Origin: Flavobacteriales bacterium
Lineage (GTDB): Bacteria > Bacteroidota > Bacteroidia > Flavobacteriales_D > Parvicellaceae
NCBI GenBank assembly: GCA_029243225.1
Contig: JAQWSL010000051.1
Span: 1-46,483 of the forward strand
Reading direction: 5' to 3'
Length of the DNA stretch: 46,483 nucleotides
The notes under the pieces are model-generated. The model made no database searches, was not told the origin of the DNA, and saw only the letters and a list, made by a program, of their open reading frames with translations. The translations under genes were made by a program, and so were the position numbers. Shown one piece after another: positions 34,389-42,878 of this stretch (position 1 is its first letter; every line of letters starts with the position of its first letter).

Positions 34389-37300
34389 TTAATATTTAAC
34401 AAATTTAGCAACCTTGCTTATTCCGTTAGATTCAATAACTGCAAAATAAGTACCAATAGGAAAGTCTGAACAATCAAAGTCCATTGTATGAGAACCAGTT
34501 GCCATGTTTTTCCAATAAATAGATTTTATCTGTTTTCCTTGAAGATTATAAATATTAAAATTAACATCTGATTGGAATCCTAGTTCAAAAGATACTTTAC
34601 CTTCGTTAATCATAGGATTAGGAAAAATGTGCAAAGCATCAATAGTTTCACTAATAGCAGATTCTATTGGCTTAATCTCTTGTGTTCCTAAAACATCATC
34701 TGATCTCCATATACCTCTACCGTGTGTTCCTAAATAAATAGCACCGGGATTATTAACATAACCGTCTTCCCAATCTCTCCATTGTTGACGAACATCAAAA
34801 ACAGGAATTGTTCCAATTTCTTCGTTGTGAGAAGACCATGTAACTGACCCAGCTGATGCGTTGTCAGTACTAAACACACCATATTCTGTTCCAATAACAA
34901 TGACATCAGTACCAGGATCTCTTTCAACGATACATCCAAATACTGGCATATTCGGTAAATTACCGTCAATAGAAGTAAATGTTGGAGATGAAGAGGTAGC
35001 ATTGGTTGAATACCAAACCTGAGTACCACCAGAACCACCAGTAACCACACAAACATTAGCTGAATTAGCTGGATCCACAGAAATATCAGTAATTACACCA
35101 CCAAATGAATTTTGCACTTTTTGAATGTGTAACTGATACTTAACAGCACTACCATCCATATTTGTATACTCATGGCTAAATCTATCAAAATCTATTGCAT
35201 CAAGTGCAGAACCTGTAATAGTGTCGCCTGTAGAGATTTCCAATAAGGAATCTAAATCAAAATTACTTGAAGAAGATGGTCTGTAAGAAATATCTGCTGC
35301 AGCAATTGAGTAAGCACTGTCTAAACCAGAAACTCTAATAACATCGTTAGTAGAACCAATCCAAAGCCAGTTACCATCTTTAGAAAAATCATAGCTGTGT
35401 GCACTACTAGATGTAAAAGGAGAACCTAAAGGAAATAATTTCCACCATTCAGGGTTTACAGTAAAACGCATCATATCTCTAGTAATGTAAATACTAGATT
35501 CGCCTTGAGTTGCAAATAAAGATTGCTTGTAATCTGGTAATTTAATTGTATCCTGAGCAATTGGGTTATACAAGTAAGGTACACCTGCAGGAATTGTATC
35601 AAAATTTGGCAGTACAGAATCAGTTGCAGGAATTACAGTATCGTAATTAACTGTTAAATCTTGTGTTAAAGTAAACTGCATTGGAATATCAAATGATTGA
35701 CTGTAGTAAGTAACTTCATCACCAGCTTGCATTGAAGAGAGAGGGATATACTCAACAGAATCCTGAGTATTAAGATCATTACCATCTTCAAACAAACGTA
35801 TAGAGTTATAGAATGGTCCACAACCAGAACCCAATCCTGGAAGTGAAGAACAAGGAGCATTTGTTAACTGCCAATTTAGGCCTTTATCGTTTGACCTTTC
35901 AATAATACCACTGTAAATAGTAGAAATAATAGCATCACTACTTAAATATGAAATTTCACATTCAAAACCATCTCCACCGTTAACTTCTCTAAATTCTAAT
36001 GGACCAACTCCTGTATGATCGTTCAATTGAGTTCCATTATCTTGTGCACCACCAATAACAGATCCATCACCACCGTATCCCATTGCATAAAATTGTGTGA
36101 CATTATATCCTTTATTAACTACCGAAAAGAAACTTATTGAGTTAGGAATGGTAGACATTTGAACACCACCATCATTTCCAACATACATTCTGCCTTGAGA
36201 ATTAAAAGTAATTCTATGATTATCTGCATGAATGTAAAATGGATTTTGAGGATTTAATGCCCAGTTTGAAGCAACTTGCCATTCACCATTGTCACATCCA
36301 GCACCTGGAGTTTGGTACCAAGTCCATAAATCAATACCTCCTAAAACACAACCTTCAACTGAAGGATGAGCAGCAATAACACAATCATAATTACCTTGAG
36401 AGTTGTCTCCAAATGGAGCAAAACCTGTTGTAGCTGATGGACCAATTTGACACCAGTTAGTACCATTATCTATTGAACGATAAACTCCTTTTAAAGAGCC
36501 ACTGCTTGTAACAAGAACACAATACACTGAGTAATCTCCATTAGCATTTTTAAAAGGGGAAATAGCATATTCTGACCTACCTGCTCCAGAACCTACCAAT
36601 TGACCGTTTGAATGAAGATCTGTCCATGATGCTCCGCCATCTTGGCTAACCCAGCTTCTTTGACCTCCCTGAGAAACACCAGTAATTAAAACCTGACCAT
36701 CAACAGAAACTTTAACATCTCCTGTTGTAGTTACAGGTAAACCAGACATTGACTCAGGCGAGCCTAAATCTGTAACTCTTTTAACACCATTAGAAATTCC
36801 AGAATAGTAAATGACATTTTCTTGATTTAAATCTGCAACAACTTTAGTAATATCCTTACCATCAGTTCCAGCTACTTGCTGAAATGTAAAGCCTTCATCA
36901 GCACTGTACCAAATTCCATCTCCAGCAGTAATTCCAGAGCTTTCACTACTTAAACCTTGCTCGTTAAAAATAGAACCACCTGTTGCAACATAAATATATC
37001 CGTTATCTGTAACTGCAATAGAAGATATTGATATTGAACCGTTACCATTTAAAGCATCGTTAACAGCATCATCATATCCTTGAACTCGATTCCAACTATT
37101 TCCTGCATCAATAGAATTAAATAATCCACCTGAAATACCTCCAGCATATATAATGTTATCATCATTTGGGTCAATTGCTAAACCTCTTGTTCTTCCACCA
37201 ACATTATCAGGACCTTCTTCCACAAATGTAAATGCACCAGATTTCTGGAGCATTAAGTTTAATACTTCTTGCTTTGCAATTACATATTGAGCAGCATCAA

Positions 37301-37502
37301 TCTCACCAGTTGTTTCATCTTGATACAATGAATGGTAATATTCTAATGCATCATTCCATGATTTTGCCTTAACGTTTTTAGAAATTGTTTTACTACTATA
37401 TTGACGTTCTGGTTTTGTATCGTTAGAGAAATTTCCAACAAGAAAAAGAATACCGAACGGAATTAATAATAGTGAAGAAAATAATATAGATGATTTTTTC
37501 AT
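34389..37502 (-). CDS. Secreted YCF48/sialidase-like repeat protein with T9SS type A sorting domain
   Basis: 1037 residues. It has a signal peptide (MKKSSILFSSLLLIPFGILFLVG), then from ~95 onward repeated beta-propeller segments with the 'S.D.G.SW' BNR/YCF48 look, such as 'GGLFNSIDAGNSWNRV', 'SVDGQVLITG', 'WVSQDGGASWTDL', 'YRSIDNGTNWCQIG' and 'ERSNDKGLNWQLT'. It ends in a T9SS type A sorting domain (~960-1037): 'LHIFPNPMINEGKVSFELGF', 'FNIYNLQGKQIKSIYW' and 'PIGTYFAVIESNGISKVAKFVKY'. It should cross the outer membrane by the type IX system and be attached to the surface or released. The repeats resemble sialidase folds, but no catalytic set is evident. It is transcribed alone. Confidence 0.9.
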   Translation of the reverse strand: MKKSSILFSSLLLIPFGILFLVGNFSNDTKPERQYSSKTISKNVKAKSWNDALEYYHSLYQDETTGEIDAAQYVIAKQEVLNLMLQKSGAFTFVEEGPDNVGGRTRGLAIDPNDDNIIYAGGISGGLFNSIDAGNSWNRVQGYDDAVNDALNGNGSISISSIAVTDNGYIYVATGGSIFNEQGLSSESSGITAGDGIWYSADEGFTFQQVAGTDGKDITKVVADLNQENVIYYSGISNGVKRVTDLGSPESMSGLPVTTTGDVKVSVDGQVLITGVSQGGQRSWVSQDGGASWTDLHSNGQLVGSGAGRSEYAISPFKNANGDYSVYCVLVTSSGSLKGVYRSIDNGTNWCQIGPSATTGFAPFGDNSQGNYDCVIAAHPSVEGCVLGGIDLWTWYQTPGAGCDNGEWQVASNWALNPQNPFYIHADNHRITFNSQGRMYVGNDGGVQMSTIPNSISFFSVVNKGYNVTQFYAMGYGGDGSVIGGAQDNGTQLNDHTGVGPLEFREVNGGDGFECEISYLSSDAIISTIYSGIIERSNDKGLNWQLTNAPCSSLPGLGSGCGPFYNSIRLFEDGNDLNTQDSVEYIPLSSMQAGDEVTYYSQSFDIPMQFTLTQDLTVNYDTVIPATDSVLPNFDTIPAGVPYLYNPIAQDTIKLPDYKQSLFATQGESSIYITRDMMRFTVNPEWWKLFPLGSPFTSSSAHSYDFSKDGNWLWIGSTNDVIRVSGLDSAYSIAAADISYRPSSSSNFDLDSLLEISTGDTITGSALDAIDFDRFSHEYTNMDGSAVKYQLHIQKVQNSFGGVITDISVDPANSANVCVVTGGSGGTQVWYSTNATSSSPTFTSIDGNLPNMPVFGCIVERDPGTDVIVIGTEYGVFSTDNASAGSVTWSSHNEEIGTIPVFDVRQQWRDWEDGYVNNPGAIYLGTHGRGIWRSDDVLGTQEIKPIESAISETIDALHIFPNPMINEGKVSFELGFQSDVNFNIYNLQGKQIKSIYWKNMATGSHTMDFDCSDFPIGTYFAVIESNGISKVAKFVKY

Positions 37503-37539
37503 AGTCTTTTCAGATTATATCTTTAATTAATTTAGCAAC

Positions 37540-37547
37540 CGAATTTA
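37540..37547 (-). promoter_or_regulatory. -7-like promoter box (TAAATTCG) for the T9SS gene
   Basis: On the minus strand TAAATTCG lies 37 bases before the ATG at 37502; it is identical to the boxes upstream of aconitase and ahcY. No TTTG -33 box is at the expected distance. Confidence 0.35.
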
Positions 37548-37640
37548 CAAATAATACGGTAAATAGTAATTTAGTTTAATAGTTTTTTTATTTGAAAGTT
37601 AATAAAAGGTTGTTTTTATAAGAAAACGGCAAAATTACAC

Positions 37641-38513
37641 CTAAAACATGTGCTTTTCTGCATGGTAACTAGAACGAACAAGTGGACCAGATTCAACATA
37701 TTTAAAGCCCATTTTCAAACCTATATCTTTGTAAAGGGCAAATTTTTCTGGATTAATAAATTCATCCACTGGTTGATGCTTGGGTGTTGGTTGTAAATAT
37801 TGACCCAACGTAAGCACATCAACTTTAACCATTCTCAAATCTTCCATTGTTTCTAAAATTTCATCATGAGTTTCTCCAAGACCTAACATTAAACCTGATT
37901 TAGTTCGCATTTTAGCTTGTTTCAAACGAAGTAAAAGCTCCAAACTCCTATCATATTTTGCTTGAACCCGAATAGCTTTGGTTAACCTCCTAACAGTTTC
38001 AATATTGTGAGAGACTATTTCAGGTGCAACGTCAATAATCTTTTGTAAATTATCCCAATTCCCAGCAAAATCAGGAATAAGTGTTTCTAAAGTTGTTCCA
38101 GGTGACTTCCTTCTAATAGACCGAACTGTCATTGCCCAAATTTCTGCTCCACCATCTTTTAAATCATCTCTATCTACAGAAGTAATAACCGCATGTTTTA
38201 CATCCATCAACTTAACTGAGTTTGCAACTCTAGCGGGCTCAAATTCATCAGGAGCGTCTGGTTTACCAGTAGAAACTGCACAAAAACCACATGACCTAGT
38301 ACAAACATTTCCTAAAATCATGAAAGTAGCAGTACCCGCTCCCCAACATTCTCCCATATTTGGACAATTTCCACTTTCACAAATGGTATGTAGCTTGTGT
38401 TCTGAAACTAAATTCCTAACTTTCTTAAACTCCTCTCCTGTGGGTAATTTAACTTTTAACCATGAGGGTTTTTTTGTTCTTTCCTTTGTTAATAAAGAAT
38501 TTTCTTTGTTCAT
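37641..38513 (-). CDS. lipA: Lipoyl synthase LipA
   Basis: 290 residues. It inserts sulfur into octanoyl groups to make lipoate, using radical SAM chemistry. The auxiliary cluster ligands are C45, C50 and C56 in '[13 protein letters not shown]'; the radical-SAM cluster ligands are C71, C75 and C78 in 'CTRSCGFC'. The C-terminal '[15 protein letters not shown]' contains the conserved R-S-S-Y. Both clusters are intact. It follows the barrel-like hypothetical gene by 3 bases. LipB is not in the window. Confidence 0.96.
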   Translation of the reverse strand: MNKENSLLTKERTKKPSWLKVKLPTGEEFKKVRNLVSEHKLHTICESGNCPNMGECWGAGTATFMILGNVCTRSCGFCAVSTGKPDAPDEFEPARVANSVKLMDVKHAVITSVDRDDLKDGGAEIWAMTVRSIRRKSPGTTLETLIPDFAGNWDNLQKIIDVAPEIVSHNIETVRRLTKAIRVQAKYDRSLELLLRLKQAKMRTKSGLMLGLGETHDEILETMEDLRMVKVDVLTLGQYLQPTPKHQPVDEFINPEKFALYKDIGLKMGFKYVESGPLVRSSYHAEKHMF

Positions 38514-38516
38514 GAA

Positions 38517-39269
38517 TTAATAATATTTCGCACCTATTAAAGCACTAAGATAAACTGTAGGAAAAATAAAAGGGTTTTCAATTTCAGTCATTATTGGAAT
38601 TCTGTGAGGGTAAACATCAAGAACACCACCAAGCTCAAGTGCTTTAATTATTCCCCTATCATCACTAAATTCAAATTCACAAGCTAATTTTAAAAAGCCG
38701 CCAATGTGAAACTTTGACTCAAGAAAACCTCTAGATCTAGGACCACGACCGTATATATTATAAATATTGTGAGCTTCAGGATCATATCTTTCAATTGAAT
38801 AACCTACCACTTGACCCAAAGAATTAATCTTTAAGACTTCTAAATAAACTGGTTTAGTAAGCCCTAAAGATGGCCCAAAAGACCAATTAAAAGCAATTTG
38901 CAAACCATTCTCTCTTAGCTTTTCAAGAAACATCTTTCTACCACCTATTCCAGGTCTTAACACTAAAAAAGAATTTAACTTTCCATAAACATAGCGTTTA
39001 GCACTTTCCTCAATAGACCCAAATATTTTATATTCCTTTTCATGTTTCATTCCTACAAAATCTAGGGTGAAATATTTCTTTTTCTTATAAGTTTTAAATT
39101 TTGAATAATTGAGATTAAGACCAAAACCTTGCGTATGCATAATAACTCCGCCCCAAACTTCTTTTGTGAATCTAGCTTCGTTCACCTGAACAGCAGGAAG
39201 TTGAGAATAATAATTCAAATTTATAAACTGAATTATTGCAAATAATATGATTGATTTAAAAAAATTCAT
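38517..39269 (-). CDS. Exported barrel-like protein cotranscribed with lipA
   Basis: 250 residues with a signal peptide (ends near 'NYYS'). Successive amphipathic strands ('GGVIMHTQGFGLNLNYSKF', 'KKYFTLDFVGMKHEKEYKIF', 'LNSFLVLRPGIGGRKMF', 'IAFNWSFGPSLGLTKPVYLEV') and a terminal 'VYLSALIGAKYY' with an aromatic end suggest a small outer-membrane beta-barrel. I do not recognise a named family. It starts a two-gene operon with lipA; no functional link is evident. A TACCTTTG box lies 10 bases upstream of the ATG. Confidence 0.7.
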   Translation of the reverse strand: MNFFKSIILFAIIQFINLNYYSQLPAVQVNEARFTKEVWGGVIMHTQGFGLNLNYSKFKTYKKKKYFTLDFVGMKHEKEYKIFGSIEESAKRYVYGKLNSFLVLRPGIGGRKMFLEKLRENGLQIAFNWSFGPSLGLTKPVYLEVLKINSLGQVVGYSIERYDPEAHNIYNIYGRGPRSRGFLESKFHIGGFLKLACEFEFSDDRGIIKALELGGVLDVYPHRIPIMTEIENPFIFPTVYLSALIGAKYY

Positions 39270-39279
39270 CTCTAATATT

Positions 39280-39287
39280 CAAAGGTA
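39280..39287 (-). promoter_or_regulatory. -7 promoter box (TACCTTTG) for the barrel protein-lipA operon
   Basis: On the minus strand an exact TAnnTTTG match lies 10 bases before the ATG at 39269, implying a very short leader. No clear -33 box. Confidence 0.4.
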
Positions 39288-39337
39288 ACGAATAATAAAG
39301 GAAAGTTGCCTTAACAGGCCGTAAAGAAATTGAAATG

Positions 39338-39505
39338 TTAACTTTTTTCGTTAGACAAATTCTGAATAACAATATCAGATTTTTCTTGATCGACCTGTTC
39401 ATAGCCATATGCTGGGCATCTCTCATGAGTTGGTCGAAATAAGAAACAAGATGAAGTCATAAAAACAACAGCGCTTATAATTAATAATGTTTTGACTTTT
39501 TTCAT
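39338..39505 (-). CDS. Small 55-residue lipoprotein, unknown function
   Basis: An ATG with first base 39505 opens a 55-residue frame ending at TAA (39338-39340). Residues 1-20 are a lipoprotein signal, MKKVKTLLIISAVVFMTSSC, with the lipobox T-S-S-C and acylated C20. The short mature part has one further cysteine in 'THERCPAYGYEQVDQEKSD'. A full Bacteroidota promoter (TTTTTG / TAACTTTG) lies just upstream, which strongly supports it as a real gene despite its size. It would be tethered to a membrane with about 35 residues exposed. No family is recognised. Confidence 0.75.
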   Translation of the reverse strand: MKKVKTLLIISAVVFMTSSCFLFRPTHERCPAYGYEQVDQEKSDIVIQNLSNEKS

Positions 39506-39816
39506 CTTAAATAGTTATTACTTAGTCACAAAGTTAAAAAAATCGTTGTATTACAAAAATAAGATGAAAATTATGTTTTCATTTTTCACTTAAATTACTT
39601 TTATCCAACATAATTTTTCTTATTTATATCCTAAAACAAGAATTAGAACAATTTATTATTTCAACATAAGTTAAATATAACACCTACATTAAATATTATT
39701 AAGATATTTATATTTTTATGAAATAAAATATATTGAATTTTATCTGTTAAAATGAATTCAATTAACATCATTTAGACTTTAACGTCCTGATTCAAGTGCA
39801 AAAAATATTTTTTTAA
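39506..39816. other. 311-base AT-rich intergenic region
   Basis: The longest non-coding stretch in the window, between the divergent small lipoprotein gene and ung. It holds the lipoprotein promoter near 39529-39558. On the plus strand no exact TAnnTTTG box is seen near ung. Apart from AT-rich runs I see no stable hairpin, repeat or small gene with support. Confidence 0.6.
39529..39558 (-). promoter_or_regulatory. Promoter of the small lipoprotein gene
   Basis: On the minus strand TTTTTG (-33) is followed after 17 bases by TAACTTTG, an exact TAnnTTTG -7 box. The box ends 23 bases before the ATG at 39505. Confidence 0.65.
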
Positions 39817-40506
39817 ATGTCAATTGTTAATAAAGCTATAAATAATATAAATCCAATTTGGAAGAATGCTCTAAAGAAAGAGTTTGAATTAGATTATTTT
39901 AAATCCTTAACTCAAAACCTTGAAAATGAAATGAAAAAATTTAACATTTTCCCATCTTCAGATTTAATATTTAATGCATTAAACTCTACTAATCTTAATG
40001 ATGTTAAAGTAGTTATTATAGGACAAGACCCCTATTTCAAAAAAGAGCAAGCCAATGGTTTATGTTTTTCTGTTCAAAAAAACCATCCCTATCCTCCGTC
40101 TTTAAAAAACATTTTCAAAGCACTCGAAAACGATTTAAGCCAAACCATTGTTAATCACGGTGATTTAACAAATTGGGCTAATCAAGGAGTATTGTTACTA
40201 AATACTTGCTTGACTGTTAAAGAGGGTTTTCCAAATTCACATAAAGATTTAGGCTGGCATAATTTCACAGACGCAATTATTAAATTGGTTTCAAAAAGAA
40301 ATAATAATGTATGCTTTTTTCTTTGGGGTAAATATGCTTTAAATAAAAAAAAAATGATTGACAGTAAAAAGCATTTAATTTTAGAAACAAGTCACCCTTC
40401 ACCACTATCAGCATTTAGAGGTTTTCTAAATTGCAAACATTTTTCTAAAGCAAATGAATTCATTTTAAATAATGGTGGAGAATCTGTAGATTGGAATATT
40501 TATTAA
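39817..40506 (+). CDS. ung: Uracil-DNA glycosylase, family 1, with altered GQDPYH motif
   Basis: 229 residues, normal for the family. It removes uracil from DNA. The water-activating motif reads G69-Q-D-P-Y-F74: the catalytic aspartate (D71) and the thymine-excluding tyrosine (Y73) are kept, but the histidine that normally follows (GQDPYH) is phenylalanine, and the following G-x-G is K-K-E. The rest is standard: 'QANGLCFSV', 'LLLNTCLTV' with the uracil-binding asparagine N129, and 'HPSPLSAF' (193-200). Activity is likely because D71, N129 and H193 are intact, but the substitution is unusual. It starts a run with the BamA-like gene, 11 bases on. Confidence 0.92.
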   Translation: MSIVNKAINNINPIWKNALKKEFELDYFKSLTQNLENEMKKFNIFPSSDLIFNALNSTNLNDVKVVIIGQDPYFKKEQANGLCFSVQKNHPYPPSLKNIFKALENDLSQTIVNHGDLTNWANQGVLLLNTCLTVKEGFPNSHKDLGWHNFTDAIIKLVSKRNNNVCFFLWGKYALNKKKMIDSKKHLILETSHPSPLSAFRGFLNCKHFSKANEFILNNGGESVDWNIY

Positions 40507-40517
40507 TATTGAATTAG

Positions 40518-42185
40518 ATGAAACATGCCTTAACAATATTTTCATTCTTGTTATTATTCAATTTTTCTGCTCAGAAATTTGATGTTTCGTTATTTGGCAT
40601 TATAAAAACCCCAATTGAAAGTAAAACCAACTCTTATACAAATGCAAAAGAATTAGTAAATGAAAAATGGCTTTCATTAATCGAAAACGGATACTTATCT
40701 GCATCTGTTGACTCGGTTGTAGAAAAAGACTCTACTTCCCTATTTGCATATTTCTTTAAAGGCGAAAGATACCAATATGCCTCTATAGAAACCAACATTC
40801 CAGATGATTTTAAAAGTGAGATGGGAATATCAAATAAACTATTCAAAAACCAACAATTCTCTCCTATTAAACTAAAAAAACTAATAAGTGAAATATTAAC
40901 TTTTTGCAGTAACAATGGGCATCCATTTGCAGCAATTAAACTTGAAATAAAAGAAATAAAATCTGAAAAAATTAAGCTTTCATTGAATTTGAAAATTGGT
41001 CCGAGAATAATTATTGATAAAATAATTTTAACTAAAGAAATTGACATTCAAAAAGAGCTAATCAAACAAATAATTGACATAAATCTAAAAGATGATTTTG
41101 ACGAACAGAAAATAAAAAACATATCAGCAAGGATAAAAGAAACACCTTACTTCACTGAATTAAAACCTGCAGAATATGAAATTTTCAATAATAAAGCATC
41201 GTTGTTTTTGTACATAAAAAATAAATCCGCTAAATATATTAATGGAATTATTGGTATTCAACCGCAAAAAAATGACGCCATAAGCTTTACAGGAGATGCA
41301 AATTTAAAATTTGAAAATGCCTTTAAAAAAGGGGAGTTAATTGAGCTTTCGTGGAAAAAAATGTACGCTCAATCACAATCACTAAACGCAAATATTAGTT
41401 TTCCATACTTATTTAAATCTAGTTTTGGAGTGTTTAATAAAGTAATGATGATGAAAAAAGATTCTTCATTTTTCAACCTTAACAATAAATTTGGATCAAG
41501 TTTCTCGTTTACTAAAAGAAAGAAAATAGGTTTTTATTATCAATACGTAAATTCAAATTCCCTACAAACAAATAACAATAATTTCAAAAGCACAGAACTA
41601 AACGCAATAGGAATTTCATATGAATTCGACAACCTGGACTACCGTTTCAATCCAAGAAAAGGAGTTTACACAAACGGAGATTTCAAGCTTGGAACTAAAA
41701 ATATTAATGAACAAATTGACACTGCAATTACTACTTTAAAATCTTTGGATTATCAATTAAAATTAGAAATAAATAAATTTTTCAGACTTTGGAACAAAAG
41801 CACCATAAAAATTGGAGGTGAATTTAAAACAATTATTAATCCCTATATTTTTGAAAATGAGTTATTAAGAATTGGCGGAAATTCTGATCTTAGAGGGTTT
41901 GACGAACAAAGCATACTAGTTAGTTCCTATGCAATTGGAACTATTGAATATAGATTTCTATTGGAACAGAATTCTAATATTTTCTGTTTTTTTAATTATG
42001 CGTGGACAGAAAAAAACACAACATTGACTTATGAAAGAGACAATCCATATTCTAGTGGAATAGGTGTTAATTTTGAGACTAAACCAGGAATTTTCTCGCT
42101 AAGTTATGCACTTGGATCTCAACAAAACAACCCATTACTATTCAAAACTGCCAAAATACATTTTGGATTTATTAACTTCTTTTAA
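40518..42185 (+). CDS. BamA/TamA-family outer-membrane protein
   Basis: 555 residues with a signal peptide (MKHALTIFSFLLLFNFSAQ). Residues ~40-240 are POTRA-like alternating helices and strands, and ~250-555 form the 16-strand Omp85-type barrel. The conserved loop-6 signature appears as 'GGNSDLRGFDEQ' (R459-G-F461), and the last strand ends 'IHFGFINFF'. It is shorter than the main BamA of Bacteroidota, with fewer POTRA domains, so it is more likely an accessory Omp85 protein (TamA-like) than the essential BamA. The next gene starts 6 bases downstream. Confidence 0.8.
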   Translation: MKHALTIFSFLLLFNFSAQKFDVSLFGIIKTPIESKTNSYTNAKELVNEKWLSLIENGYLSASVDSVVEKDSTSLFAYFFKGERYQYASIETNIPDDFKSEMGISNKLFKNQQFSPIKLKKLISEILTFCSNNGHPFAAIKLEIKEIKSEKIKLSLNLKIGPRIIIDKIILTKEIDIQKELIKQIIDINLKDDFDEQKIKNISARIKETPYFTELKPAEYEIFNNKASLFLYIKNKSAKYINGIIGIQPQKNDAISFTGDANLKFENAFKKGELIELSWKKMYAQSQSLNANISFPYLFKSSFGVFNKVMMMKKDSSFFNLNNKFGSSFSFTKRKKIGFYYQYVNSNSLQTNNNNFKSTELNAIGISYEFDNLDYRFNPRKGVYTNGDFKLGTKNINEQIDTAITTLKSLDYQLKLEINKFFRLWNKSTIKIGGEFKTIINPYIFENELLRIGGNSDLRGFDEQSILVSSYAIGTIEYRFLLEQNSNIFCFFNYAWTEKNTTLTYERDNPYSSGIGVNFETKPGIFSLSYALGSQQNNPLLFKTAKIHFGFINFF

Positions 42186-42191
42186 AACAGT

Positions 42192-42812
42192 ATGAAAAAC
42201 ATATTTCTAGTCACATTACTATCTTTATTAAATATTCAACTATTCAATGCCCAAAAAATTGATTTCAAAACAAAAGGAAATATTATCTCCGAAAAAATTG
42301 AAAAAATATACCCTTCATTTACATTTTCTAATTTTATTTATGTAGACATTAAACAACAACAATTATTTCTAGTAGAGAATAGAGCCACTATTAAAAAATA
42401 TAACATTTCAACTTCAAAAAGAGGAGTAGGTAATAAATCAAACAGTTTACAGACACCTATCGGATTACACAAAATAAAAAGCAAATATGGGCAAGGAGTT
42501 CCTATTGGTGGAATATTGGATCATCGAAAATTCAATGGAGAAATTGCAAGTATTAATTTGGATACAACATCTACAGGAAAAGATATTATTTGCACAAGAG
42601 TTATTAGAATTATTGGGATTGAAGATGGTGTTAACAAAGGTGGAGAAGTAGATACTTATTTACGTAAAATATATTTACATGGAACAAATGAAGAGGGTTT
42701 AATTGGCAAAGAGTCATCTCATGGCTGTGTAAGAATGAAAAACCAAGATATTGTTGATCTTTTTGACAGAGTTAAAAAAGATATGATTGTAGTAATGCTA
42801 GACAATCTTTGA
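42192..42812 (+). CDS. L,D-transpeptidase (YkuD domain), exported
   Basis: 206 residues with a signal peptide (ends near 'LFNA'). The YkuD catalytic motif is complete: H163 in 'YLHGTNEEG' and S176-H-G-C179-V-R-M, with the catalytic cysteine C179. 'YVDIKQQQLFLVENR' and 'TPIGLHKI' are typical of the domain's first strands. Such enzymes form 3-3 cross-links in peptidoglycan or attach proteins to it. It is 6 bases after the BamA-like gene and probably cotranscribed with it. Confidence 0.88.
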   Translation: MKNIFLVTLLSLLNIQLFNAQKIDFKTKGNIISEKIEKIYPSFTFSNFIYVDIKQQQLFLVENRATIKKYNISTSKRGVGNKSNSLQTPIGLHKIKSKYGQGVPIGGILDHRKFNGEIASINLDTTSTGKDIICTRVIRIIGIEDGVNKGGEVDTYLRKIYLHGTNEEGLIGKESSHGCVRMKNQDIVDLFDRVKKDMIVVMLDNL

Positions 42813-42834
42813 TATAATTTGATTTTAGATATCA
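42810..42834. repeat. Inverted repeat TGATAT-N13-ATATCA spanning the ahcY -33 box
   Basis: Two perfect 6-base arms, the left one containing the TGA stop of the transpeptidase gene, flank the TTTG (42818-42821) of the ahcY promoter. It may be an operator; chance is possible. Confidence 0.25.
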
Positions 42835-42848
42835 TAATTGTAAATTCG
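42818..42848 (+). promoter_or_regulatory. Promoter of ahcY
   Basis: TTTG (-33) is followed after 19 bases by TAAATTCG (-7, one mismatch to TAnnTTTG), which ends 30 bases before the ahcY ATG. The spacing is ideal for a Bacteroidota promoter. No SAH-riboswitch-like structure is seen in the 66-base gap. Confidence 0.6.
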
Positions 42849-42878
42849 CGCAAATAATAAAAGTAAAAACTATTTATA

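Noticed and set aside
34730-35860. Open frames of 60-110 codons in another frame of the same strand inside the T9SS protein gene.
   Set aside because: They sit entirely within a gene with a well-supported frame and have no recognisable domain.
42813-42878. Possible S-adenosylhomocysteine riboswitch before ahcY.
   Set aside because: The gap is only 66 bases, AT-rich, and has no conserved helix set; a normal promoter occupies it.
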